A stretch of 64,000 nt of DNA from Megaera polyxenophila (GTDB lineage: Bacteria; Pseudomonadota; Alphaproteobacteria; Rickettsiales; Rickettsiaceae): positions 124,001-188,000 of the forward strand of contig NZ_CP104166.1 in NCBI RefSeq assembly GCF_029982035.1. The letters run 5' to 3'. How positions within the stretch are numbered: position 1 is the stretch's first letter; each line of letters starts with the position of its first letter. The notes beneath the pieces were generated by a model. The model had not been told where the DNA came from. It saw only the letters and a list, made by a program, of their open reading frames with translations, and ran no database searches. The translations under genes were made by a program, and so were the position numbers. This document shows, piece by piece, positions 27,101 through 36,811 of the stretch.

Positions 27101-28917
27101 AATTCATAAATCCAACTCTGTTTAATTTGAGCTGTCTCTTTAATTATAAAACTTTGCTCGTCAATGGCTATAAAACCTAAATTCTCAATAGCAGGCAAAG
27201 TATCAGAAAGAGTTAAAAATACCGACGGGCTGTAAATTTTCAAAATAAACTCCGAAGGTGATTTTTGTAAGAGGTTAAAAACGGTTTTGTTTAAATCTGA
27301 AGCTTTTTTCAGGTTGTTAATATCCTCAATTGTAGCACTTGCATTAAATTTATGCTTATACTCAGGAGGAAAAGCAAATTCTAGCTGCTTATGTTTAAGC
27401 CCCCCTTCGTACTCTCCATATTTTTCGCATAATTTATCTAATAAAGAGTCGGACCAATTGGTAGTGATTTTTATCAAATCTTCCTCTAATTCCTGAGGGA
27501 TAAAGTTGAGCTTCCTTTTATCTTTTACAGGAATAGTAGCAAAAAGGTGAGAAAAATCCTGAGCTAATACTGTTATATTATCAGTAATAATTTCACTATC
27601 AAACTTTTCAGACAGATAGTTGCTAATTGTATTATACACATCTGGCGTGAGACGATTCCTTGGCATAAAAATGATAATATTAATAAAGGAACCGGCCCAA
27701 TCTTGCTGAATAAACAATTTTAATTTTTTGCTACGCATGCTTGAAAGCATATGAAGGCACATACAATACAAATCGGTTTCATCAATTTGGATTAAAGTAT
27801 CACGAGGTAAAGATTCGATAATATTTTTTAGCTTTTTAGAATTGTAACTGTTTAAAGGAAATCCTGATTCATCAAGCACATAATTCATCTTTCCCCGCAA
27901 AATAGGTACACTTTTTATGGATTGGTAATAAACTGCCATTCCGTAAAGTCCAAAAATTATGCTACCTGATTTATATTGCCCATTTTCATCTAGATGCTTA
28001 ATTAGAATATAATCTACAAGGGCATTACGATGCACCGGCGATACTTTATTAAGTTTGCCAAGCATGGCAAGTTTATTAGAGTAATAATCCCTTTTAGAAA
28101 ACTCTATTATAACCTTTAATTCCTCCTTATTATCTTGCCAAATATCTTTTACTCCATCTTCATGGGTTATTTGCATGGAGGAAGTATCAAATTCAACCAT
28201 GCCAAGGAAAGTAAAATTATCTTTCTGTAACCAATTTAGGAAATCAAGAGCCTCTTCAGTAGGTAATCCTCTTTCCTCATAGACATCTTTATGGCGTACT
28301 ATCTCAGTAGTTACAGCAATTAACTTATTTAGCAAGCTTTGCCAAGAGTTATAGGTATAATCGACTAAATCGATAATTTCATTTATTTCTTTTTTTAAGA
28401 TTTGTATGGTTTCTTCGTTAAAATTTCCAAGAGCTTTAATAAACACTAATGATTCTCTTGAAGCTTCTTCGCCTGTCGAAACAATATCAATTAAGTTGCC
28501 GTTTTTATCTCTTTTAGAAAAAACCACAGGATGAAACGTAAAAATAGTTTGCAGCCCCAGTCTTGATATTAAACAATTCAACGAATCAATAATAAACGGC
28601 CGATTTTCAATAATTATTAATATTGTAATGGAATTGTTGTTTTGAAATTTAACTTTTGAAATTTCAATTTTTCTTTCTTCATTTTTTCTTTGTTTAAAAA
28701 ATTCAAAAGCTTCATCAGTAAAATCACCAAATAATGATATTTTATCTTTTAATCTGTAATCAACAGGAATATAAGTTAAAAATTTCTGAGCAAATTTTCT
28801 ATATAACTCACCTTTTTTCTTTGCTTTTACTAAATTAAGTATATCAGGAGTAAAATCTTCAATTGTGCAATTAAGTTTGCTCAAAGATAGATAATTATTG
28901 TTCTCATTGTCATCCAT
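24127..28917 (-). CDS. NAD-specific glutamate dehydrogenase, large form
   Basis: The 1596-residue protein is the GDH of about 180 kDa (bacterial NAD-GDH family), which converts glutamate to 2-oxoglutarate and ammonium and feeds amino-acid carbon into the TCA cycle. The central catalytic part has VARGGIRWSDRGEDYRLEV, then KNAVIVPVGSKGCFF with the substrate lysine, and the ISARSHFYDMGRDIQSEPF and VIGIGDMSGDVFGNGM stretches with the nucleotide site. The N-terminal regulatory part carries ACT-like segments. For an intracellular bacterium that imports glutamate this is a key carbon source enzyme. It lies two bases from the RodZ-like gene. Confidence 0.96.
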   Translation of the reverse strand: MDDNENNNYLSLSKLNCTIEDFTPDILNLVKAKKKGELYRKFAQKFLTYIPVDYRLKDKISLFGDFTDEAFEFFKQRKNEERKIEISKVKFQNNNSITILIIIENRPFIIDSLNCLISRLGLQTIFTFHPVVFSKRDKNGNLIDIVSTGEEASRESLVFIKALGNFNEETIQILKKEINEIIDLVDYTYNSWQSLLNKLIAVTTEIVRHKDVYEERGLPTEEALDFLNWLQKDNFTFLGMVEFDTSSMQITHEDGVKDIWQDNKEELKVIIEFSKRDYYSNKLAMLGKLNKVSPVHRNALVDYILIKHLDENGQYKSGSIIFGLYGMAVYYQSIKSVPILRGKMNYVLDESGFPLNSYNSKKLKNIIESLPRDTLIQIDETDLYCMCLHMLSSMRSKKLKLFIQQDWAGSFINIIIFMPRNRLTPDVYNTISNYLSEKFDSEIITDNITVLAQDFSHLFATIPVKDKRKLNFIPQELEEDLIKITTNWSDSLLDKLCEKYGEYEGGLKHKQLEFAFPPEYKHKFNASATIEDINNLKKASDLNKTVFNLLQKSPSEFILKIYSPSVFLTLSDTLPAIENLGFIAIDEQSFIIKETAQIKQSWIYEFILASHMEIEIPFSVLKKNIEVALEKINEGIFSSNSLSKLLVISGMDWQKIYLLKALTTYLHQTGISYGKAYAQLTLIKHYKFTELLVKLFSALFDPELYSKKLAKSIGKDLENYLDVVSNSTEDKVLRNMYQIIKAITRTNFYQTRDDAVKPYISFKFDSHKVPDLPLPRPYAEIFIYSNEFEGIHLRGGKVARGGIRWSDRGEDYRLEVLGLMKAQMAKNAVIVPVGSKGCFFVKFEQGHFSRAEYMVKVVECYQNFLRGLLDLTDNLVNGEIVRPAKTVIYDHDDPYLVVAADKGTASFSDYANHVSLEYNFWLGDAFASGGSVGYDHKKMGITAKGAWISARSHFYDMGRDIQSEPFTVIGIGDMSGDVFGNGMLLSKYIKLVAAFNHMHIFIDPNPDFKTSYKERQRLFNMPGSKWSDYNPELISKGGGVFERSAKIIDISKEIQSLLGLESNSVTPNDLIKAILKAEVDLLWNGGIGTYIKALSENNADIGDKSNDNLRCDARDIRTKVICEGGNLGVSQLGRIEYALCGGHINTDFIDNSAGVDCSDHEVNIKIALNMSTSSGSFPVEERNYLLQQMTGQVEELVLTDNYDQNQAITIAQRTPVLNIENFGQLIRNLEQEGLLNREVEFLPALSELSRRAIAREKITRPELAVLLSYSKMLVEKQLMCSNIAEDKYFQKYLFNYFPHLMRDKFSNEILNHPLKKEIIITVIANKLVNQLGGSLITDIEKETGGVLCDIARAHSVICELFDLDGLWKKVENLDKTITTEIKVDMFTDLAKIMRRGISWFIKNTKSPINILETIEDYKEQIHRITSLMGKLLVGETKTKFYNKINIYKQAGVQESLAKAVASLESLVSAFDIIYVAKVTNSKDEDVANLYFESGELLNIDWLRKSCDAQIDDSYWNRLSIQSLKDDFYDKQRRFVTEIIKKQQNRVDLLSWINNNNQSADIFTNFVTELKFQETVNLNMLILANKKFELFLRQLSG

Positions 28918-29011
28918 AGTCTACCTAATACCCTTTAAATAACTTTAAAATATGCAAGTTAACGGTATAATATAAGAAATGTAAATCTCTATCAACAATT
29001 AAGGACGGTTA

Positions 29012-30370
29012 ATGAATACAATTTTTGCTCAATGTTCAGGAATGGGAAAAGCTGGGGTAACCGTTTATAGGATATCGGGTTCAAGTAGTGTAGCAGCACT
29101 GGAACGGCTAATTGGTGGTCAAATAACCGCATTACAGCCACGAAAAATGTATTTACGCAAAATTTTTCATCCACAAACTGGAATCCAGATAGATAAAGCC
29201 ATGGTCGTTTATTTTAATGCAAATTCCAGTTTTACAGGGGAGGAATCAGCTGAAATACACGTCCACGGCAGTATAGCAGTAATAAAATTACTTAATCAGG
29301 CATTAGGTGTGATAGAGGATTTAAGGCTTGCAGAAGCCGGAGAATTTGCCAAAAGAGCTTTTTTAAACGGTAAATTTGATTTAACGGCTGCGGAAGGTCT
29401 TGCAGATCTTATCGATGCAGAAACAGAATTACAGCATAAACAGGCCATAAGACAACTCGGCGGAGGATTAGAAGCAATATACACGAATTGGCGCAAGCAA
29501 CTCCTTAAAATCATGTCTTTAATTGAAGCTTATATTGATTTTCCTGATGAAGAGATTCCTGCTCAAGTGCTGGCCAGTACCAAAGATAATATTAGTAATT
29601 TATGCCGTGAAATATCTAATCATTTAAAGGATAATAACAGAGGGGAACGCCTTCGGAACGGTTTAAAACTTACGATAGTAGGAAAACCTAATGTCGGTAA
29701 GTCAAGTTTGATGAATTTGCTGCTTAAAAGAGAAATAGCTATTGTTTCAAATATTGCCGGTACTACGAGGGACGTTATTGAAGGTCATCTTGATATAGGA
29801 GGATACCCGGTTATCCTTCAAGATACGGCTGGAATTAGAGATAACAGCGTAGATGAAATCGAACAAATCGGCATAAAAAAATCTAGGGAAACCCTCAAGC
29901 ATTCTGACATCAAAATTATCATGTATGATGTACAAGAATTCAATGAAAAAGACATAACACCTTTTGTAGATTTCATCGATGATAATACGATAGTTGTTTT
30001 CAATAAAATAGATGAGGTATCAGCCCACGATTATAATCATTTGAGCATGTTTACGCCACACATACCTAAGCATATACTCTACATCTCAGCCAAAACTGGA
30101 AAAAATATAGACAAATTAATGGATCATATCTGCCAGATTGCGGAACAAATAGCTAGCCCCTCAGAAAATCCCCAAATTACTAGAGAACGCCACAGAACTC
30201 AGCTCTCTTATGCTTTAGAAGCTTTAAGCAATTTAAATCTTGAAAGTGACTTGGTTTTAGCAGCAGAAGATATTAGAATGACTATAAGATACCTTAGTAA
30301 TATCACGGGCGTTATAACAGTGGATGAGATCTTAGGCGAAATCTTTAGCAATTTTTGCATTGGCAAATAA
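29012..30370 (+). CDS. mnmE: tRNA uridine-34 modification GTPase MnmE (TrmE)
   Basis: MnmE works with MnmG to put the (carboxymethyl)aminomethyl group on U34 of several tRNAs. The 452-residue protein begins with the folate-binding N-domain (MNTIFAQCSGMGKAGVTVYR), has a helical middle, the inserted G domain with GKPNVGKSSLMN near residue 226, DTAGIRD and NKID, and ends with the essential CIGK tail. The gene is divergent from the glutamate dehydrogenase with about 95 bases between. Confidence 0.97.
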   Translation: MNTIFAQCSGMGKAGVTVYRISGSSSVAALERLIGGQITALQPRKMYLRKIFHPQTGIQIDKAMVVYFNANSSFTGEESAEIHVHGSIAVIKLLNQALGVIEDLRLAEAGEFAKRAFLNGKFDLTAAEGLADLIDAETELQHKQAIRQLGGGLEAIYTNWRKQLLKIMSLIEAYIDFPDEEIPAQVLASTKDNISNLCREISNHLKDNNRGERLRNGLKLTIVGKPNVGKSSLMNLLLKREIAIVSNIAGTTRDVIEGHLDIGGYPVILQDTAGIRDNSVDEIEQIGIKKSRETLKHSDIKIIMYDVQEFNEKDITPFVDFIDDNTIVVFNKIDEVSAHDYNHLSMFTPHIPKHILYISAKTGKNIDKLMDHICQIAEQIASPSENPQITRERHRTQLSYALEALSNLNLESDLVLAAEDIRMTIRYLSNITGVITVDEILGEIFSNFCIGK

Positions 30371-30569
30371 AAGTAAGGTACTTTTTAGGTAGTGTCTGAT
30401 TCCATTATTTGGTTGAATAGCTTATTATAACGTCTATCTGAAGTTGTCCTTGACTTTTCCCTATAGTTTCCATAAGTTACCTACAAAAATTCCTACTAGG
30501 CAGCAGATGAACTTTTAAAATACAATTAAAATACACAAAAAAATAATAACCTTAAATTTAATCCTATTT

Positions 30570-32115
30570 ATGATTACCAAAATTTGCAGCCTAACCTTTA
30601 GCGGCGTAGATATAACAGATGTAGATGTCCAGGTGCAGATATCGTCGGGAGTACCAAATTTTGTCATCGTTGGCTTAGCCGATAAAACTATTGCTGAATC
30701 AAAAGAAAGAGTAAGAGCTGCTCTATCATCTATTGGACTTGCCCTTCCAGCAAAAAGAATAGTAGTTAATTTGGCCCCAGCAGATCTTGTTAAAGAAGGA
30801 AGCCATTTTGATTTAGCAATTGCTGCAGCAATATTATCAGCAATGAAAGTACTACCTAGTGAGGAAATGATAGATTATCTAGTTTTTGGTGAATTATCTT
30901 TAGACGGCTCAATTCTACCTGTAAACGGAGCCCTGCCTGCTGCTATCGGAGCAAGTAGCAAAAATAAAGGCATCATCTGTTCAAAATATAATGGATCTGA
31001 AGTTGCTTGGTCAGGTAATGAGAGAATAATAGCTGCCGATAACTTGCTTAGCTTAATTAATCATTTTAGCGGGATACAAGTCTTAGCAAGGCCGGAAGCA
31101 GCCGTTAGTAACAAATCAGCTACTTATCCGGATTTAAAAGATATAAAAGGCCAAAAAATAGCTAAAAGAGCACTCGAAATAGCAGCCGCAGGCGGTCATA
31201 ATATGTTAATGTACGGACCCACCAGGGACTGGTAAATCCATGCTTGCATCCCGATTACCTGGTATTTTGCCAAAACTCGCTCCTCAGGAAATTTTAGAAG
31301 TCAGTATGATCGCAAGCATTGCCGGTAACCTTAAAGAGGGATGCTTAACTAACGAAAGACCATTTAGAGCGCCCCATCATAATTGTTCTATACCAGCAAT
31401 GGTAGGCGGTGGAATGGGCAGAAAGGTAAAACCCGGGGAGATATCTTTAGCTCACAACGGAGTGCTGTTTTTAGACGAATTACCGGAATTTCCAGCAGGA
31501 GTAATAGAATCATTAAGGCAACCTATTGAAACAGGAGAGGTTTTAATTTCTCGATCAGGAACACAAGTAAAATATCCAGCTAGGTTTCAGTTAATTGCCG
31601 CCATGAACCCTTGCAAGTGTGGTTATTTAGGGAATCCAAGCAAGGAGTGTAATAAAGCCCCCTTGTGCGGAAGCAATTATCAAAGTAAAATTTCAGGACC
31701 TATTCTGGACCGATTTGATTTACATATTGAAGTAGGTAGTGACGAGTTTTACGATTTTGATTATACTATAAAAGCTAATTCAGAAAGTTCTGAAACTGTA
31801 GCAGCGAGAATATTTGCCGCAAGAGAATTCCAGGCAAAACGCTACGAAGGTTATGGTATTGCGCTTAATAATAATCTAGACGGCCAGTTACTTACGGATT
31901 ATGCTATGCCTGTCGATGAAGGACGGAATTTGTTAAATGAGGCAGCCCAAAAACTCAAACTTTCGATGCGGGGATATAACAGGGTTTTAAGAGTGGCTCG
32001 GACAATTGCCGATTTAGACGGTTCGGATTACGTAAAAAAAATTCACGTGGCTGAAAGCATTAGTTACCGGAAACTGAATTTTACCAGCCCAGAGACAACT
32101 TCATTAGATAGATAA
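30570..32115 (+). pseudogene. comM: ComM/YifB-family Mg-chelatase-like ATPase, frameshifted in Walker A
   Basis: Two neighbouring frames (30570-31235 and 31240-32115) together give one ComM/YifB protein of about 510 residues. The first holds the Lon-like N-domain (SGVPNFVIVGLADKTI, DLAIAAAILSA), the second the Mg-chelatase core (FRAPHHNCSIPAM, LFLDELPEFP, AAMNPCKCGYLG). The break lies exactly in the P-loop: removing one C from 31218-31220 restores GPPGTGKSML. ComM is a helicase for branch migration in natural transformation. The rest of the frame is intact, so either the loss is recent, expression relies on slippage, or the base is a sequencing error. Confidence 0.85.
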
Positions 32116-32125
32116 TTTTAGCATT

Positions 32126-32821
32126 ATGTCAATTAAAAAGAACTTAGCTTACGCTTACCAGATTTTAGCAAAATTGGGTATGGATGATCATACCTATACT
32201 CATCTCTCAGCAAGACCTCACGGTGCAAATTATTATTATATCAATCCTTTTGGTTTAAGGTTCGAAGAGGTTACAGAAAATAACCTTTTAAAGGTGAGTT
32301 TTGATGGTGAAATTATCGAGGGAGAAGAATTTCAATACAATAAAACCGGTTATGTTATTCACGGAAATATTTACAAAGAAAGAGCTGATCTTGAAGCCAT
32401 ATTTCATTTACATACAGTGGCCTCTGTTGCGGTATCTTGCATGAAAAACGGTTTAATGCCACTTAGTCAATGGGCGTTGCACTTTTACGATCAGATTAAT
32501 TATCATGAGTACAATTCTCTTGCCTTAGATAACAACTCTCATGGGGTTAATCTAGTTGATGATTTAGCAGATAAAAAAATCATGCTCCTTAGAAATCACG
32601 GAATGATCACTTGCGGCACTACTATTCATGAGGCAATGTTTTATTGTTATCATCTGGAACTTGCCTGCAAAACCCAAATAGCTGCTCTATCATCTGGTGT
32701 AGAATTAATAATTCCGGATAAAAAAATTTGCCAGCAAGCTAATTATGATCTGCTGAATTTCGAAAAGGATTTAGGCTTCAGAGACTGGCAAGCATGGATA
32801 AGATGGATCAGAAAGGGCTAA
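32126..32821 (+). CDS. Class II aldolase/adducin family protein
   Basis: The 231-residue protein has the LAKLGMDDHTYTHLSARP start, the EAIFHLHTVASVAVSC segment with the zinc-binding histidines (HLH), a second histidine in LLRNHGMITCGTTIHEAM, and no other domain. It belongs to the class II aldolase and adducin head family (FucA/AraD-like). The true substrate is unknown. It lies 10 bases after comM. Confidence 0.88.
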   Translation: MSIKKNLAYAYQILAKLGMDDHTYTHLSARPHGANYYYINPFGLRFEEVTENNLLKVSFDGEIIEGEEFQYNKTGYVIHGNIYKERADLEAIFHLHTVASVAVSCMKNGLMPLSQWALHFYDQINYHEYNSLALDNNSHGVNLVDDLADKKIMLLRNHGMITCGTTIHEAMFYCYHLELACKTQIAALSSGVELIIPDKKICQQANYDLLNFEKDLGFRDWQAWIRWIRKG

Positions 32822-32923
32822 TTCATCGCAACAATAGCATTCTTCACTTTTTTATTATTTTATTCCTATCGTTTTAATGGTATCATTTGCATTTGTATAA
32901 ATTTAAGCTTCTATCCCACCCAA

Positions 32924-34822
32924 ATGAGTATTAAAATCCTCTCTCCGAGTACTATTAACAAAATTTCTGCCGGTGAAGTTATAGAAAGACCAGCTTCGGT
33001 AGTAAAGGAACTAGTAGAGAATGCAATAGATGCAGGAGCTACAAAAATTGACATTATTTTAGAGGAAGCTGGGAAAAACCTAATCATTGTAAAAGATAAT
33101 GGTTTTGGTATGTCGCAGGAAGATCTGGAACTTGCTATTCAAAGGCATGCCACATCAAAATTAGATGAAGAAGATTTGCTAAACATTAATAGTTTTGGTT
33201 TTAGAGGAGAAGCATTACCATCAATTGGTGCAATCAGCAAATTTAAAATTACTTCCAAAAAAAAATATACAGATACTGCCTATAGCTTAAGCATAAATGG
33301 CGGCATCCAAGAAAAAACCGAGCAGGCTGCTCTTGACGAAGGAACAGTTATTGAAGTTAGAGATTTATTTTTTGCGACTCCAGCCAGACTGAAATTTTTA
33401 AGAACAGATAAAACAGAATTGATGGCTACCATAGCATTGGTTAAAAAAATTGCCCTTAGCCATCCTCATATTGGCTTTACTCTTACTCACGAAGGAAAAG
33501 ATTTGGTTAAAGTACGCAAAAAAGAAGGGAATTTCGAAGAGATATTAAATTCACGAATTGCGGAAATAATGGGCATGGAATTCTTAACAAATTCTGCTTT
33601 GGTAGATTTTAAGCGCAATGATATATCACTTTACGGTTATACAAGTATCCCGACCTATAATAAAGCGGCTGCTGAAGAACAATTCTTATTCATTAATAAC
33701 AGGCCGGTAAAGGATAAGATATTAAATGTGGCTTTAAAAGTCGCTTATCAGGATTTTTTAGCAAGAGACCGCCATGCAGTTTCTACTTTATTTTTAAAAT
33801 TAGACCCTCATTTAGTTGACGTTAACGTCCATCCTGCTAAAACTGAGGTACGTTTTCACGATCCAAATTTTATTAGGTCAATCGTTATCAGTGCCATTAA
33901 AGAAGCCTTAAACTCTGAAGGTCAGAGAGTTTCTAGTACTTTGTCCGAATCAGCGATAAATTACATGAAGCTTCCAAATAATTCACCCTATTTGGCAGAA
34001 AACAATCATCCTAATAATAATTTTCAAATACCAACCCAAAAAACTTTCTCCAGAAATAATAGTTGGTTACCACAAAACAAAAACGTAAAAACTAATTTCC
34101 GTATTGATTATGCACTAAGCAAACAACAAAACTCTGATTATAGTTTTCAAACAACCTTAGATTCTATACAATTGCCGACTGCTAAAACTGAAGATCAAAC
34201 CGATCAGGAATTAGCAAATACTTTTATTAGTGACACACAATACTATCTAGGTGCTGCCAAGGCCCAACTTCATAACACTTATATAATTTCTCAAACTGAA
34301 GATAGTATAATTATTACTGATCAACACGCCGCCCATGAGCGTCTTGGTTATGAAAAAATCAAAGAGCAAATAAAGCAAAAAGGCATAATTAAACAAAGAC
34401 TGCTAATACCCGAAATAATTGAATTATCATCAAGAGAAAAAGCTGAAATCATAGATGATAATAAAGCTTCTTTATCCGATCTTGGTTTATCAGTAGAAAA
34501 ATTTGGAGAAAAATCAATAATTGTCTCTGAAATGCCGAGCATTCTTGGTGATATTAATATTGTTAAGCTAATCAACGATCTAGCTGACCATTTGCTTGCA
34601 CTCGGTGAAAATATTGCACTCACTGAGTTAATAGAACATGTTACAGAAACTTATGCCTGTCATTATTCCATTCGGGCTGGTAGAGTTCTTTCTACCCTAG
34701 AAATGAATGAATTATTAAGACAAATGGAATCTACACCTTTTTCCGCTCAATGTAACCACGGCAGACCAACATATGTTGAGCTGAAACTTAAAGATATAGA
34801 AAAATTATTCGGCAGGAAATAA
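32924..34822 (+). CDS. mutL: DNA mismatch repair protein MutL
   Basis: MutL couples mismatch detection by MutS to strand removal. The 632-residue protein has the GHKL ATPase domain: ELVENAIDAGATKID, KDNGFGM, SFGFRGEALPS, and a GTVIEVRDLFFATPARL stretch. The C-terminal domain begins near residue 430. At residue 466 it has DQHAAHERLGYE, which fits the DQHA(X)2E(X)4E endonuclease motif, so this MutL likely nicks DNA itself. That fits bacteria that lack MutH. The gene is 102 bases downstream of the aldolase. Confidence 0.97.
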   Translation: MSIKILSPSTINKISAGEVIERPASVVKELVENAIDAGATKIDIILEEAGKNLIIVKDNGFGMSQEDLELAIQRHATSKLDEEDLLNINSFGFRGEALPSIGAISKFKITSKKKYTDTAYSLSINGGIQEKTEQAALDEGTVIEVRDLFFATPARLKFLRTDKTELMATIALVKKIALSHPHIGFTLTHEGKDLVKVRKKEGNFEEILNSRIAEIMGMEFLTNSALVDFKRNDISLYGYTSIPTYNKAAAEEQFLFINNRPVKDKILNVALKVAYQDFLARDRHAVSTLFLKLDPHLVDVNVHPAKTEVRFHDPNFIRSIVISAIKEALNSEGQRVSSTLSESAINYMKLPNNSPYLAENNHPNNNFQIPTQKTFSRNNSWLPQNKNVKTNFRIDYALSKQQNSDYSFQTTLDSIQLPTAKTEDQTDQELANTFISDTQYYLGAAKAQLHNTYIISQTEDSIIITDQHAAHERLGYEKIKEQIKQKGIIKQRLLIPEIIELSSREKAEIIDDNKASLSDLGLSVEKFGEKSIIVSEMPSILGDINIVKLINDLADHLLALGENIALTELIEHVTETYACHYSIRAGRVLSTLEMNELLRQMESTPFSAQCNHGRPTYVELKLKDIEKLFGRK

Positions 34823-34825
34823 ACA

Positions 34826-35452
34826 TTGGTAGAATGGATCACCCTACCCGGTCTTGTTGATTATCAAGAGGGGATAAAAATAATGGAAGATCAACTAGAT
34901 AGAGTTATAAACTCTATGCAGCCCGATACTATCTTTTTGCTAGAGCATAAGGAAGTATACACTGCCGGAACAAGTCATAATGTAGAGGAATTGCTAAAAC
35001 CTGATTTATTTCCAGTTATTTATACCGGCCGAGGAGGAAAATTTACTTATCATGGCCCGGGGCAAAGAATCATTTATCCTATAATAAATTTGAATAATAC
35101 AGATAAGGTTAAAGATTTAAAACTATATATTACACAACTCGAAAAATGGATAATATTAACTCTTGCAGAACTTGCCGTCCATGCTTTTACAATTCAAGGT
35201 AAAGTAGGCATCTGGGTTAAAAACAGCAAAAATATAGAATCTAAAATCGGTGCTATAGGAATCAGAGTAAGGAAATGGGTTACTTATCATGGTATAGCAG
35301 TCAACATCAGCCCAAATCTTGATAATTATTCTGGGATAATCCCTTGTGGGATAAATGATTTTCCTATAACCTCACTAGAAGATATGGGTATCAACATTTC
35401 CATGACAGAATTTGATATAATATTAAAGAAGAAATTTATAGAAATATTTTAA
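34826..35452 (+). CDS. lipB: Octanoyltransferase LipB
   Basis: LipB moves octanoyl from acyl-carrier protein to the lipoyl domains of 2-oxoacid dehydrogenases, the first step of lipoate synthesis. The 208-residue protein has LLEHKEVYTAGTS, GRGGKFTYHGPGQRIIYPI, the IESKIGAIGIRVRKWVTYHG stretch with the catalytic lysine, and GIIPCGI with the catalytic cysteine. The start is a TTG at 34826, three bases after the mutL stop. The downstream gene overlaps its stop by one base. Confidence 0.94.
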   Translation: MVEWITLPGLVDYQEGIKIMEDQLDRVINSMQPDTIFLLEHKEVYTAGTSHNVEELLKPDLFPVIYTGRGGKFTYHGPGQRIIYPIINLNNTDKVKDLKLYITQLEKWIILTLAELAVHAFTIQGKVGIWVKNSKNIESKIGAIGIRVRKWVTYHGIAVNISPNLDNYSGIIPCGINDFPITSLEDMGINISMTEFDIILKKKFIEIF

Positions 35453-36012
35453 TGAGATCAGCAGCTATAACTTTTAGCGTAATATTACTATCTTGGATAT
35501 TAGGATTTTTTAGTTTTATCTACGTGATAGGAAATTATGAATTGGATACCAGTACACGGGCGGAAGCAATTGTAATTTTTGGCGATAATAAACAGAAACT
35601 TTATACGGCTGCGGCACTGTTAAAGCTTGGTTACGCACCACTTATTTTACTTACAAATGATGAAAATCCTACCTCCTATAAAAATTATTTGAAGGAACAA
35701 GGAGTACCAGAATATCAGGTGATTTTAGATCCCGAAATTCTGCGCGGTAATAAGCATTATCCCACCAATACCTACTTACTGCTTAAAAAGTACGGAATTC
35801 CTTCAATTAGATTAGTTACCTTAGCCGAAGAAATGCCGCGTGCAATATATGAGACTACTCGATACTTACCTCGAGGAGCAATAGTACCACATATCGTACT
35901 CGTAAAAAACAAAAGTTACCGATCTATATTTGTAGAATACAATAAATATTTACTGACAATATTACTCTCAATTTTTGGGTTACAGGATGAGTTTAGTATA
36001 TCATATTCTTGA
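35452..36012 (+). CDS. YdcF/SanA/ElyC-like membrane-anchored protein (DUF218)
   Basis: The 186-residue protein has an N-terminal membrane helix (about residues 5-27), then the DUF218 core: AEAIVIFGDNKQKLYTAAALL, the YAPLILLTNDENP segment, YPTNTYLLL, and a final block with VTLAEEMPRAIYE. Family members (SanA, ElyC, YdcF) affect envelope integrity in E. coli; the reaction is not known. ATG overlaps the lipB stop. Confidence 0.75.
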   Translation: MRSAAITFSVILLSWILGFFSFIYVIGNYELDTSTRAEAIVIFGDNKQKLYTAAALLKLGYAPLILLTNDENPTSYKNYLKEQGVPEYQVILDPEILRGNKHYPTNTYLLLKKYGIPSIRLVTLAEEMPRAIYETTRYLPRGAIVPHIVLVKNKSYRSIFVEYNKYLLTILLSIFGLQDEFSISYS

Positions 36013-36811
36013 CAAAATTCCTGGAATTTACCAAGAGGAGATGCAAATTGAATATGAACATTTAGCAAAAGATTTACTTTCTTCCGGTAGAATGCGGATT
36101 GATACGGATTATTACTGTAATTTTTCAAGATTCTCGGATCCTACTTCCGGCATAACTTTGATGATGACCAAAGAAGAATTAACTGACCCTAAATTAATTG
36201 AATTAACCAGAAAGACTATTAAGAATTTATATTTACAAAAAAACAAAAACCTGACAAACGACCAAATTACGAAAATAATAACGGAACTGCTTAATCAGAC
36301 AAAAAAATTACTACCAGTAGATTTTAACATCCAAATGCAACTTGCTAGGATTCTTGTGCAATCTGCTCATCCAATAGTAATTAAATGGCTACTACTTGAT
36401 CGCACTCAAATATTTATAACCTACTCCCACAATATTGGTGACGTTATGGATATTTCAAGCTGGAAAACGTCGGGAACAAATAGCGGCATGCAAAGTACTG
36501 ACGGCAGTAATGTATGTATTTATGTTTCTTGCGGAGGAGACCCTTTTGCACCTAACAATACTTCTAATCCATTTTATGGCGACGGCTGGGCTGCAGCTGC
36601 AAGAATGCAAATTATTGCAGGTCAGGAACTGGGCCATTATGCTGACATAATTCGCAATACTCAGGGGCAACAAATAGGTAGACACTCTGCTAACTTTTCT
36701 TGTACCAGGGCTAAGCCGCATGTCAAGGAAGGTAGAAGGAACGATATCAACCACTTTCATCTGAGAGATGAAAGTTTGATCTTTGCGACTAGAAGTCGCT
36801 TATCAAGCTAA
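35987..36811 (+). pseudogene. Rickettsia-type hypothetical protein, 5' part, interrupted by IS200
   Basis: This 274-residue fragment is the N-terminal part of a protein split by the IS200-like element; its last residues (about NHFHLRDESL onward) come from the IS end. It has no signal peptide. The stretch IIAGQELGHYADIIR near residues 210-224 resembles a zincin helix (HExxH) but with Gln in place of the first His. An ATG at 35987, with AGG just before it, is the likely start; the frame also reaches a TTG at 35975. A Rickettsia family of unknown function such as DUF2748 is my best guess, not confirmed. Confidence 0.6.
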
